From: an uncultured Emergencia sp. | GTDB lineage: Bacteria; Bacillota; Clostridia; Peptostreptococcales; Anaerovoracaceae | NCBI GenBank assembly: GCA_937997955.1 | Contig: CALLDR010000020.1 | Coordinates: 1 to 37,444 of the forward strand | Length of the DNA: 37,444 nucleotides | Reading direction: 5' to 3' | In this document: positions 7,992 to 15,288 of the stretch, piece by piece | How positions within the stretch are numbered: the first letter of the stretch is position 1 | Layout: each line of letters opens with the position of its first letter | Notes under the pieces: generated by a model | The model's database searches: none | Told to the model about the DNA's origin: nothing | The model's input: the letters and a program-made list of their open reading frames with translations, nothing else | Made by a program: the position numbers and the translations under genes

Positions 7992-8729
7992 ATGATGGAA
8001 TTAGACAATCTGAAAAATTTCGCTCTTTTTTTATCAAAGGTTCTCGGTGCATCTACAGAAGTCCTGCTTCACGACATCCATACGGGAAGGATCGTGTGGA
8101 TCAACAACGGTTGGATCTCCAACCGGGAGGAAGGACAGCTATATGATACAAAAGGTATCATCCAGCTGGCTGAGGAAGCAAAAAACAACGGAAACAAACA
8201 CATGCAGGTCGGTTACAAAAGCACCTTATATCTAAAGGGCCTTGCCACCGACACCGGAGGGCGGTCTCTGCGAAGCTCCAATCTTTTTATATATGATGAC
8301 GATGATGAACTTCGTTATGTCATCTGTGTTAATACTGACGTTTCCCCAGTGGAACAGTTTCAGATGAGCGTTCAGAATCTGCTGGACGTGACGGGCATGA
8401 ACATCGTCAACGCGCCGGTTGGCTACGTTCCGGACATCGACCGGGACGCCAACATCGAGTCCCTGACCATGCACGTCATCTTGGAGGAAATCGAGAGAGC
8501 AAAGCCTTTCTCCACGGATTCCAAGGAAGCGAAGATGCAGATTCTCAAGCGGCTCAACGACAAAGGCGTCTTTGAGGTACGCTACATCATACCAAAGGTA
8601 TGCGAGCTGCTGGATATCGCCCAGGCTACCTTATATAAATACCTGAAGGAGATCAAGCGCGCTGAAAGCAAAGCAGAGGCAGAGGCAGAGGCAGACGCGG
8701 CATCAGAAGCAGATATGGCCGCAAAATAG
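7992..8729 (+). CDS. YheO/DauR-like PAS-HTH transcriptional regulator
   Basis: A 245-residue protein with the two-domain layout of the YheO/DauR family: an N-terminal PAS-like YheO domain (about 5-125; LGASTEVLLHDIHTGRIVWINNGW is characteristic) and a C-terminal HTH_22 domain (about 170-220; LKRLNDKGVFEVRY...LDIAQATLYKYLKEIK). DauR in Pseudomonas senses D-arginine or lysine and controls a dehydrogenase operon, so an amino acid ligand is plausible here. The last 22 residues are a low-complexity Ala/Glu tail. GAGGAGG lies 10 nt before the first ATG; the next codon is also ATG. It is divergent from the NSS-OFA transporters and upstream of the amino acid dehydrogenase, so it probably regulates both. 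A strong terminator follows. Confidence 0.85.
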   Translation: MMELDNLKNFALFLSKVLGASTEVLLHDIHTGRIVWINNGWISNREEGQLYDTKGIIQLAEEAKNNGNKHMQVGYKSTLYLKGLATDTGGRSLRSSNLFIYDDDDELRYVICVNTDVSPVEQFQMSVQNLLDVTGMNIVNAPVGYVPDIDRDANIESLTMHVILEEIERAKPFSTDSKEAKMQILKRLNDKGVFEVRYIIPKVCELLDIAQATLYKYLKEIKRAESKAEAEAEADAASEADMAAK

Positions 8730-8740
8730 CCGCAAACTCG

Positions 8741-8756
8741 TAGAAAAATTTTATAC
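8741..8756. repeat. Extra copy of the TAGAAAAA-TTTATAC element
   Basis: TAGAAAAATTTTATAC lies 12 nt after the YheO-like stop codon. It differs at one of 16 bases from 8920-8935, which extends the operator candidate at the dehydrogenase promoter. The NSS site continues similarly (TAGAAAATTATTAT at 7792-7805). Confidence 0.4.
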
Positions 8757-8770
8757 AAATTTTCAAATTT

Positions 8771-8815
8771 AAAAGCCGGACGCAGCGGCAAAAAATCGCT
8801 GCATCCGGCTTTTTT
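8771..8815 (+). terminator. Rho-independent terminator after the YheO-like gene
   Basis: AAGCCGGA-c-GCAGCG (8773-8787) pairs with CGCTGC-a-TCCGGCTT (8798-8812) with one internal mismatch, followed by TTTTTTC. It is strong in the plus direction and has an A-rich left flank. Confidence 0.9.
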
Positions 8816-8876
8816 CAACGGTTTTAGCCGATTTTTGCCGATTTGAAAATTGAGAAAATTTTTTTATATCAGCATA

Positions 8877-8905
8877 TTGACATCGCCGGACAAGTGTGGT
8901 ATATT
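8877..8905 (+). promoter_or_regulatory. Sigma-A promoter for the amino acid dehydrogenase
   Basis: TTGACA (8877-8882), 17 nt, TATATT (8900-8905). It is a near-consensus promoter with a leader of about 90 nt, consistent with high expression. Confidence 0.85.
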
Positions 8906-8908
8906 GAA

Positions 8909-8926
8909 TTTACACGAGATAGAAAA
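8909..8926. promoter_or_regulatory. Candidate operator TTTACACGARATAGAAAA, copy 2
   Basis: TTTACACGAGATAGAAAA begins 4 nt after the -10 box, so a bound protein would block the transcription start. It matches the NSS leader site at 7781-7798 in 17 of 18 bases. Confidence 0.5.
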
Positions 8927-9000
8927 AATTTATACGCTAAAACAAAACACTTAAACCAAACACTTAATTCATTTATTTTAAAGAAGGGAGACATAACACT

Positions 9001-10356
9001 ATGAAGAGCTTATTTACTCCGTTGAAAGAAGAAGGTCTGACGACCCTGCGCATCAACTACAACTGGAAAGACGACAGCGTAAAACTGATCGCTATGAAGG
9101 AATGGGAACCAGATACTGACTTCTCCAGATACAACAAGGATTTCGTTATGCAGACAATCCTGACAGAAGACGGCAGAATGCTCAACACAAAACAGGTTTG
9201 GGAGATGTTCGAGAAATATGAACTGAAAGATTATCTGGAATCTGTTATCGACCTGCTGAGACAGGGACGCCACTTCGGTATCGAATGTTACTACTATGCA
9301 GAAGAAGACATCAAGTATATGTGCAATATCCACAGCTATCGCCGTGGTATCAAGAATAAGCAGCATCCGACTCTGTCCGGCGGTATCCGCAGACACAGCC
9401 CAGAAGAGAACGAATACGAAGTTATCATCGATGGTCTGAACCTGGGCAGAGGCAGCAGCTTCAAGGCAGTCGTTACCGGCGTACCTTACGGCGGATGCAA
9501 GAGCACAGCAGTTATGCCTCCACTGGATCTGACCAACATGAAGGATCTGGGATTCCTGTCCTTCTGTATCGACAGAGTATACACTCACACTGGTCCTGAC
9601 ATGAACTTCCCTGCAGAGATGGCTGACGTAATCAACGAACACTACTCCATGCAGTACACCGGCGGCGCTAAAGCGATCCTCGGACCAAGCGGCAAGCCGA
9701 CTGCATACGGCGTTTACAAGACTATGAAGCAGGCTCTGAAGTTCCTGTACGGCACAGAAGAGCTGGCTGGCAAATCCTACGCTGTTATGGGTCTGGGCGC
9801 TGTAGGCTGGCACCTGGCTAACCACATTCTGGATGAAGAGGGAACCAAACTGTACATCACCGATATCAATCCGGAAAGAGGTCAGGAATTCATCGCATCC
9901 CGTCCTGATAAGGATATCACCTGGGTTGACCTGGCTGACATCTACGATCTGGACGCAGACGTACTCTGCCCTTGCGCAATCGGCGGAATCCTGGACGACG
10001 AAACGATTCCTAAACTGAAATACAAGATGATCTGGGGCGCAGCCAACAACCAGCTGAAGGCTTCCGGTCAGGAAGAAGAATACAGACTGGCAAAACTGCT
10101 GGCTGGAAGAGGTATCCTGTTCCAGAGCGAATGGTGGCACAACGGCGCTGGCCTGATGCTGGGTACAGAAGAGTACATGGAAGGCGACAACGCTACTTAC
10201 GAAAAGCTTCTTGAGAAGATCGACAACAGACTTCCTAGAATGACCTTCGAAAATCTGACAGAAGCAAAAGAGCTGGGCATCACCCCGACCGAAAACGCTT
10301 ATCGTCAGGTTGAGAAGCTGATCTACGAAGGCGAGATCTGGGACTACGAGATCTAA
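9001..10356 (+). CDS. Glu/Leu/Phe/Val-type amino acid dehydrogenase
   Basis: A 451-residue oxidative deaminase of the Glu/Leu/Phe/Val dehydrogenase superfamily. Catalytic landmarks align with leucine dehydrogenase: Lys155 in FKAVVTG, the glycine-rich segment with Lys167 in PYGGCKST, Asp200 in GPDMNF, the Rossmann motif GLGAVG (264-269), Asp288 (NAD+ preference), CPCAIGGILDDET (323-335) and AANNQL (347-352). The N-terminal ~135 residues are longer than in leucine dehydrogenase and do not resemble classical glutamate dehydrogenase. The sequence GGCKS replaces the usual GGGKG. The enzyme should convert an L-amino acid to its 2-oxo acid with NAD+. Codon choice is noticeably uniform (ctg, gaa, aac), unlike neighbours, which suggests strong expression. 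AAGGGAG lies 9 nt before the ATG. The substrate is not certain. Confidence 0.88.
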   Translation: MKSLFTPLKEEGLTTLRINYNWKDDSVKLIAMKEWEPDTDFSRYNKDFVMQTILTEDGRMLNTKQVWEMFEKYELKDYLESVIDLLRQGRHFGIECYYYAEEDIKYMCNIHSYRRGIKNKQHPTLSGGIRRHSPEENEYEVIIDGLNLGRGSSFKAVVTGVPYGGCKSTAVMPPLDLTNMKDLGFLSFCIDRVYTHTGPDMNFPAEMADVINEHYSMQYTGGAKAILGPSGKPTAYGVYKTMKQALKFLYGTEELAGKSYAVMGLGAVGWHLANHILDEEGTKLYITDINPERGQEFIASRPDKDITWVDLADIYDLDADVLCPCAIGGILDDETIPKLKYKMIWGAANNQLKASGQEEEYRLAKLLAGRGILFQSEWWHNGAGLMLGTEEYMEGDNATYEKLLEKIDNRLPRMTFENLTEAKELGITPTENAYRQVEKLIYEGEIWDYEI

Positions 10357-10444
10357 TCACGATTTGCTCAAAATCTGATCAAAACGAATCGAAAACTATT
10401 TGAACACCTACCTATATAAAATTATAAAATTTCGACTCTCCGAA

Positions 10445-10480
10445 AAGACCGCAGGGCATATGTCCTGCGGTCTTCTCCTT
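10445..10480. terminator. Bidirectional terminator between the dehydrogenase and bcp
   Basis: AAGACCGCAGG (10445-10455) and CCTGCGGTCTT (10464-10474) form a perfect 11-bp stem with an 8-nt loop. The plus tail is CTCCTTTGTT and the minus tail TTCGGAG, so it serves the plus-strand dehydrogenase best and may also serve the convergent minus-strand bcp gene. Confidence 0.8.
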
Positions 10481-10593
10481 TGTTCTCTGTCGCGCTCGTC
10501 CTCTGACGCATTTTCGCGCTTTCTCTTTGCTGCCCGCCGCGGCTCTTTCACAGCTGTCAGCCAGCCGTCGACCAGCTGTTGTCCTCGCGGCTT

Positions 10594-11061
10594 TTACTGC
10601 CCTTCCCCGCGCAGATATTCCAGAATCTCCGCGGCGTTGGTATCCGGCTTGACCTTCTCCATGGCCTTCTCGATGACGCCGTTCTCGTCGATGATATACG
10701 TAGATCTGACCACGCCCATGGACACCTTTCCGTACAGCTTCTTTTCCTTCCAGACGTCATAAGCCTGGATCGCCTGCAGCTCCGGATCGGACAGCAGGAT
10801 AAAGGGCAGCTGATGCTTCTCCGCGAACTTTTGATGGGATTTCTGACTGTCCTTGCTGACGCCTATGACCACGGCATCCAGCTCTTTGAAGCCGTCATAG
10901 GCCGCGGCAAAAGCGCAGGCCTGCCTGGTGCAGCCCGGCGTATTATCTCTGGGATAAAAATACAGGACCACCTTCTTCCCTCTGAAGTCAGACAGGGAAA
11001 CCTCCTGTCCATCTTTATCCGGCAGAGTAAACGCCGGAGCCTTCGTCTTTTCTTCTAACAT
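10594..11061 (-). CDS. bcp: Thiol peroxidase of the Bcp/PrxQ type
   Basis: A 155-residue peroxiredoxin of the usual Bcp length. FYPRDNTPGCTRQACAF carries the peroxidatic Cys44 (PxxxTPGC) and the resolving Cys49 five residues later, the atypical 2-Cys arrangement of E. coli Bcp. It reduces hydroperoxides in the cytoplasm with thioredoxin. I chose the ATG at 11061, which has AGGAGG 7 nt upstream; a GTG three bases earlier is in frame. The ATG overlaps the yaaA stop by one base (TGATG), so translation is coupled. With yaaA it makes a peroxide-defence pair, suited to an anaerobe meeting oxygen. Confidence 0.93.
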   Translation of the reverse strand: MLEEKTKAPAFTLPDKDGQEVSLSDFRGKKVVLYFYPRDNTPGCTRQACAFAAAYDGFKELDAVVIGVSKDSQKSHQKFAEKHQLPFILLSDPELQAIQAYDVWKEKKLYGKVSMGVVRSTYIIDENGVIEKAMEKVKPDTNAAEILEYLRGEGQ

Positions 11062-11822
11062 CACGCTTCCTCCTCTTTGATGAACACATATGTATTTTCG
11101 TCTGACAGGTCCTCGCGAAATCCATAATGGAGCCTGTCAAATTTTTTGATCTCTTCCGGGTTTTCTATGCCGTTCTCCGCCATGTAACGGACCATTTCAC
11201 CCCGCGCCATCTTGCACAGCGTGCCCTTCTCTTTGATCTTTCCTCCCGCCAGCTGGCCGAAGACGCAGGTGATGAATCTGACGTCCGGCCGCAGATATTC
11301 TTTGACGCACCGGCTGTATTCCTTTGACGCCAGATTGAGGATACAGTCCGCTTCCTCAAAGAGTTTGTCCGCCAGACGGCCGCCCCAGAACCGGTAGAGA
11401 GAATCCACCTCCACCGTCCCCAGGCGGGCCTGCATCTCCAGGCGGTAAGGGGTCACCCCGTCAAAGGGCCGCAGTACGCCGTAAAACCCCGACAAGATGC
11501 GCAGGTGCTCTTCGATATACCGGTAGGCATCGTCCGTGAAAACCTCCGGCGCCATGTACTGATACTGGATCCCCTCGTAAGACAGGATCGCCGGCGTCAG
11601 CTGCCCGCGCAGGTCCATGGCCTGCACCCTCTCATAGCTGCGGGACGCGATGGCGTCGCTGCACTTCCAGACCGCCTTCGCCTCCTCATAGGTAAAGCCC
11701 TGCAGACAGCGCAGCAGCTTCTCCGCATCCTCCAGAAAGTCCGGAAGGCTTCCGCAGGGAAACATATCTGTATTCACGTTCATCTTCTTGGCAGGTGAAA
11801 TGATGATCCTGAGTCCTCTCAT
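11061..11822 (-). CDS. yaaA: Peroxide stress protein YaaA family (DUF328)
   Basis: A 253-residue protein that begins with RIIISPAKKM (residues 5-14), the signature of the YaaA/UPF0246 family, and contains the conserved HLRILSGFYGVLRPFDGVTPYRLEM (about 105-130) and FTDDAYRY segments. In E. coli YaaA limits free intracellular iron during hydrogen peroxide stress and so reduces DNA damage; the fold resembles a DNA-binding, HhH-like architecture. GGGAGG precedes the ATG. It is directly followed by bcp, a meaningful pairing. No PerR box was recognised near its promoter. Confidence 0.93.
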   Translation of the reverse strand: MRGLRIIISPAKKMNVNTDMFPCGSLPDFLEDAEKLLRCLQGFTYEEAKAVWKCSDAIASRSYERVQAMDLRGQLTPAILSYEGIQYQYMAPEVFTDDAYRYIEEHLRILSGFYGVLRPFDGVTPYRLEMQARLGTVEVDSLYRFWGGRLADKLFEEADCILNLASKEYSRCVKEYLRPDVRFITCVFGQLAGGKIKEKGTLCKMARGEMVRYMAENGIENPEEIKKFDRLHYGFREDLSDENTYVFIKEEEA

Positions 11823-11875
11823 GGGTGTACCTCCCTGTTACAATATATTTGCCCCTTTCTTCCCGCTTACTCATC

Positions 11876-11903
11876 ATTATAGCACAAGGGGCCGCCAAAA
11901 CAA
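11876..11903 (-). promoter_or_regulatory. Probable promoter of yaaA-bcp
   Basis: On the minus strand TATAAT (11876-11881) lies 16 nt after TTGTTT (11898-11903). The -10 box is perfect, the -35 weak. Confidence 0.5.
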
Positions 11904-12010
11904 AGGAAAAGCCGCAAGGGAACTGCTGGTTCTTCCAGACGCGTCTCCTGCGCCAGAATTACAGTAGAATCGTTTTAGATCCATTCTATCTATTTTTGAT
12001 TATTTTTAGG

Positions 12011-12039
12011 TTGACATACGGTTCTTTCTATGTTATGAT
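12011..12039 (+). promoter_or_regulatory. Sigma-A promoter of the HTH-Uma2 gene
   Basis: TTGACA (12011-12016), 17 nt, TATGAT (12034-12039), with a short leader of about 37 nt before AAAGGAG and the ATG. Confidence 0.85.
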
Positions 12040-12082
12040 CTTTCTATAAACTGTTCTGCCACATTGAGAAAGGAGTTCTGCC

Positions 12083-12961
12083 ATGACAATTCAGGAAATG
12101 AAAGATAGAAAACGGGAGCTGGGTTACTCCAACGCCATGATCGCGGAGCTGTCCGGCGTACCTCTGGGAACGGTCCAGAAGATCTTCGGCGGCGCCACCA
12201 CCTCCCCGCGTTACGAAACCATACGTGCCCTTGAGCGTGTTCTGAAGGAGGACGTCACCCCTTCGATGCCCCGTTCCGCCTCCACCGGCAGCTCTTCCAC
12301 CAGGTCTTCCTCCACCGGCCCCTATTCTACTAGTTCCCCTTCCACCGGCGCTTCCCGCGTCGGCGAAGCGGCTGTCCCCTATTTCGCCAAGAAACAGGGC
12401 GAGTATACCGTAGAGGATTACTACAACCTGCCCGAGGACAAACGGTTCGAGCTGATCGACGGCGTCATCTACGATATGACAGCGCCAAGCTCTCCCCATC
12501 AGCTGATCAGCGGATATATCCACGCACAGTTTTTCAACCATATCGCGTCAAAGCGGGGCGGCTGCCTGCCTATGATCTCTCCCCTCGACGTACAGCTGGA
12601 CCGCGACGACAAAACAATGGTACAGCCGGACGTCGTCATCATCTGCGACCGCGGCAAGGTCATCAGGCGCTGCGTCTACGGCGCGCCTGACTTCGTCCTG
12701 GAAGTCCTATCTCCTTCCACAAAGAAGAAGGACATGGTCATCAAGCTACGCAAATATATGAACGCCGGTGTGCGGGAATACTGGATGATCGACCCGGACC
12801 AGAAGAAGGTCATCGTCTACGACTTTGAACACGACAACTATCCCGTGATCTTTGGATTTGACGCGGTCGTGCCCGTAGCGGTGCTGGACAACCAGTGCAA
12901 AATCGACTTCCGCTCCCTCTACGAATATATCAGCTTCCTCTATGACGAAGACGGGAATTGA
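12083..12961 (+). CDS. HTH domain fused to Uma2 (DUF820) nuclease-like domain
   Basis: A 292-residue fusion. Residues 1-57 form a Cro/XRE-like helix-turn-helix (MIAELSGVPLGTVQKIFGG). Residues 60-95 are a Ser/Thr/Pro linker with repeated SSTGP/SPSTGA units. Residues 105-290 are a Uma2 domain with the PD-(D/E)XK-type pattern: Glu123 in RFELIDG, Asp183 in VQPDVV, Glu207 in LEVLSPST and Lys221, followed by GVREYWMIDP. Uma2 proteins are numerous in cyanobacteria and Clostridia and are presumed endonucleases of unknown target. It is a single-gene unit with its own strong promoter. AAAGGAG lies 6 nt before the ATG. No partner methylase or toxin-antitoxin gene is adjacent, so a restriction role is unsupported. 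Confidence 0.88.
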   Translation: MTIQEMKDRKRELGYSNAMIAELSGVPLGTVQKIFGGATTSPRYETIRALERVLKEDVTPSMPRSASTGSSSTRSSSTGPYSTSSPSTGASRVGEAAVPYFAKKQGEYTVEDYYNLPEDKRFELIDGVIYDMTAPSSPHQLISGYIHAQFFNHIASKRGGCLPMISPLDVQLDRDDKTMVQPDVVIICDRGKVIRRCVYGAPDFVLEVLSPSTKKKDMVIKLRKYMNAGVREYWMIDPDQKKVIVYDFEHDNYPVIFGFDAVVPVAVLDNQCKIDFRSLYEYISFLYDEDGN

Positions 12962-13282
12962 GCTGCGTCAGTGGGGATTTCCATATTTCTCCGCACGGCT
13001 TCCTTCCAGCCAAAAAACAGCAAAAGCCGCAGCAGGCGGCCGGTTCACTGCCGGACACGCCGCGTCTGCGGCCTTGATGAATATGCTGTGCTATCTGCAG
13101 TCCGCCGCAGCGGGGCGGAAAACTCTTCGCAGCAATCTACTGCCAGATCTTTCACGCTGAAATACGATACCTCTTTTTATGGCCTTTGAATATATCTTTA
13201 CCAAATTCTGCCGTTGTTTTTCTCTTTCCTCGATATTAGAAATGTATTCCCAGACCGCCTTCTCTACCGTCGCATTCTAAGA
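12962..13282. other. Intergenic region with GC-rich hairpins, no gene recognised
   Basis: The short frames here show no family resemblance, good start site or coding character. GCCGCAG (13026-13032) and CTGCGGC (13066-13072) frame an inner CCGG...CCGG pairing, giving a stable hairpin about 65 nt after the Uma2 stop, but without a T-run. A second GC-rich hairpin (CCGCC...GGCGG) lies near 13102-13120. Confidence 0.5.
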
Positions 13283-13333
13283 AAAACCGCCGGTGTCGGG
13301 TCTGTCAAAGGACAACCCATCGTCGGCGGCTTT
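13283..13333. terminator. Long interrupted stem-loop between Uma2 and DUF1275 genes
   Basis: CCGCCG (13287-13292) pairs with CGGCGG (13324-13329), and inside it GGGT (13298-13301) with ACCC and TGTC with GACA. The plus tail reads CTTTCCCTTTC. It could be a late terminator for the plus-strand Uma2 gene or a structured element; direction is uncertain. Confidence 0.45.
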
Positions 13334-13392
13334 CCCTTTCACTTATTAAGGTAGTCCATGCAGAAAATGGAGTGATATGTGCAGTTTTAAAT

Positions 13393-13434
13393 GCAGGACA
13401 CAGATTTTTCTCCAAGTCTCTTACTGTGTCCTGC
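13393..13434 (-). terminator. Hairpin after the DUF1275 gene
   Basis: GCAGGACACAG (13393-13403) and CTGTGTCCTGC (13424-13434) are perfect 11-bp arms around 20 nt. They lie 22 nt past the stop on the minus strand and are followed there by ATTTAAAAC. It is likely a transcription end or 3' stabilising hairpin. Confidence 0.6.
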
Positions 13435-13455
13435 TTAAGAGTTCGGCACTCTTTC

Positions 13456-14166
13456 TCAAGTCACTTGCAGCTCTTCTGCTGCGGCCGCCTCATACCTGAA
13501 GCACCAAATGACTTCTATAATGAGGATCACACAGCAAATCCAAACTGCCCGGATGCCGATCAGATCCGACATCCACGTACCGGGAACGGCTCCCAGTGCA
13601 AAGGAAAAGGTCAGCGCCGCAAACATGGCCAGCTTTTTAGCGCTGTCAGACGTCCGTTTATCCAGTGCCGCAAACAGCTGCTGTCCCACATTTCTCAGGT
13701 TTCCGGTACAGATGGTCGTATTGTGCGCGGTTCCTATAAATTTGCGGAACAGACACAGCTGAAAACCCATGAAGAAAGAAATCGGCAGCGTCACTGTCAT
13801 ATCTGGAGCCTCAGCAGAAATACATCCCATGACAAACAGGACGATCGTCTCCAATATGAGCGCGTATTTCCTCCAGTCGCCGCGCAGAGTGCTTTTTTCA
13901 GTAATGATTTTCTTCATCCACTCACTGAATGCCGCACCCAAAACACAGCAAAGAATCGGCAGAAAAAAAGTCAATGCCGGATACCACTGGCCCCTGGCCA
14001 GTGTGATGCCTAGCCTGGACATGTTGGCTGTATGCATATTTGCCAGAATCTCATTTCTGGTTACATACGTATACGCATTCATATAACCGCCTACAAAAGT
14101 GATGATCCACAGGAAGCTCAGACGCTCCCAGGGCGCTTTTACAGATATCCTCAGATCTTGGTTCAT
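13456..14166 (-). CDS. DUF1275 (YoaK-type) membrane protein
   Basis: A 236-residue membrane protein with about six hydrophobic segments. The pattern matches DUF1275: FVGGYMNAYTYVTRNEILANMHTANMSRLG near residues 25-55, an early GGY/MHTAN block, and FIGTAHNTTICTGNLRN near 165-180, the repeated xTGN motif. No biochemical function is established for the family. I preferred the ATG at 14166, with AGGTGA 5 nt upstream, over a GTG nine bases earlier that lies inside that ribosome binding site. It is divergent from the LysR gene, with 199 bp between them, the usual layout of a LysR target. Regulation by that LysR protein is inference. Confidence 0.87.
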   Translation of the reverse strand: MNQDLRISVKAPWERLSFLWIITFVGGYMNAYTYVTRNEILANMHTANMSRLGITLARGQWYPALTFFLPILCCVLGAAFSEWMKKIITEKSTLRGDWRKYALILETIVLFVMGCISAEAPDMTVTLPISFFMGFQLCLFRKFIGTAHNTTICTGNLRNVGQQLFAALDKRTSDSAKKLAMFAALTFSFALGAVPGTWMSDLIGIRAVWICCVILIIEVIWCFRYEAAAAEELQVT

Positions 14167-14269
14167 GTCAGTCACCTGCTGTTTCTTTTTGTCTTAATAT
14201 AATCATATTAACTGAAAAAGATGCTTTTGTATAATCGCTTAAACTCATAAGATATAACTTTTGGTCATC

Positions 14270-14283
14270 TCTTCTTTTGAAGA
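14270..14283. promoter_or_regulatory. Palindrome between DUF1275 and lysR-type genes
   Basis: TCTTC-TTTT-GAAGA lies midway between the divergent genes. It is a possible LysR autoregulatory site, but lacks a clear T-N11-A half-site, so the call is weak. Confidence 0.25.
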
Positions 14284-14365
14284 AAGATTCACACAGATTT
14301 TTCAGATATGCTAAAATAAACATATAATATAATCTCATCGCTATTTGCCGAATAAGGAGGGTATG

Positions 14366-15232
14366 ATGGAAATTCAACAACTCATTTACTTCGCTAAGAT
14401 TGCAGAATTGCAGAATATCACCAAGGCTGCAAGAGAGCTTTACATCTCTCAGCCTGCCCTGTCCAAGTCCATCCGTCACCTGGAGGAAGAAATGGATGTC
14501 CAGCTTTTCTGTCGCCAGGGAAAGAATATCCAGTTGACCAGCGCCGGTAAAGTTTTTTACAACAAGGTTTCTGGTATCCTGCATAGCTTAAACTCGGCGC
14601 AGCGCGAGATTAACGACCTGGCTAATCCATCATCACTTCCCGTCCGTCTCAAGCTGCGGGCCTTATCCGGACTTTTGCCCGATATCATCGCAGACTTTCT
14701 GCAAAAACACCCGGACACGTCCTTTTCCATCAGCAGCGGAGGAGAGCTTTCCTTTTCGGTCAGCGACTACGATCTGATCATCTTCTCCTCTGCCGCAAAA
14801 ACAGAGTCTCGCAGCAGCATCCGTCTTTTTCAGGAGGAAATCTGCCTGTTCACTTCCTCAGATCATCTCCTGGCGAAAAAAGAAAGCTGCACCTTTGAAG
14901 AGCTGAAAGATCAGCCCTTTCTGTTTCCCTCAAAATCCCGCTTCTTCTATGAAACACTGCAGGATTACTTTGAGAAAACTGGTTTCGTACCGTCTACGCT
15001 CATTGAATGCAATGACGTCAACATTATCGTCGATCTGATCCGAAAAGGCTGCGGTATTTCGCTTCTGCCAGAATACAGTCTCAGTACTCAGGCCCTGACC
15101 GGTATTCAGATGATTCCGATCAGGGAACCCGTCATGCATCGCAGCGTATATATCGCTTGGCCAGACGGAGCCTATATTCCCAAAGCGGCAAGAGAATTCC
15201 GCAGTTTCCTCCTTCATTATTTTGAAGATTAA
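14366..15232 (+). CDS. LysR-family transcriptional regulator
   Basis: A 288-residue LysR protein. The N-terminal helix-turn-helix (about 1-60) reads QQLIYFAKIAELQNITKAARELYISQPALSKSIRHLEEE, followed by a type 2 periplasmic-binding effector domain (about 90-288). The C-terminal segment RKGCGISLLPEYSL is typical. AGGAGG ends 5 nt before the ATG at 14366; an ATG three bases earlier and a TTG at 14345 are in frame but leave the Shine-Dalgarno site too close or downstream. It is divergent from DUF1275 and convergent with a permease-M20 operon, either of which could be its target. The effector is unknown. Confidence 0.92.
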   Translation: MEIQQLIYFAKIAELQNITKAARELYISQPALSKSIRHLEEEMDVQLFCRQGKNIQLTSAGKVFYNKVSGILHSLNSAQREINDLANPSSLPVRLKLRALSGLLPDIIADFLQKHPDTSFSISSGGELSFSVSDYDLIIFSSAAKTESRSSIRLFQEEICLFTSSDHLLAKKESCTFEELKDQPFLFPSKSRFFYETLQDYFEKTGFVPSTLIECNDVNIIVDLIRKGCGISLLPEYSLSTQALTGIQMIPIREPVMHRSVYIAWPDGAYIPKAAREFRSFLLHYFED

Positions 15233-15242
15233 GCAAAAAATC

Positions 15243-15273
15243 GGCCGGTTGAGATATTCTCAGCCGGCCTTTG
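15243..15273. terminator. Bidirectional terminator between LysR and permease genes
   Basis: GGCCGGTTGAG (15243-15253) pairs with CTCAGCCGGCC (15259-15269), with one G-U pair and a 5-nt loop. The plus tail is TTTG. On the minus strand the flank is GATTTTTTGC, so it also serves the convergent permease gene. Confidence 0.85.
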
Positions 15274-15288
15274 TCATGCATGGAGGCA

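Noticed and set aside
12942..13189. Two short frames after the Uma2 gene
   Set aside because: They lack start sites with ribosome binding sequence and family resemblance; the region is dominated by GC-rich hairpins.
14168..14584. 138-codon minus-strand frame over the LysR start
   Set aside because: It covers a clear helix-turn-helix coding region on the other strand and the divergent promoter region.
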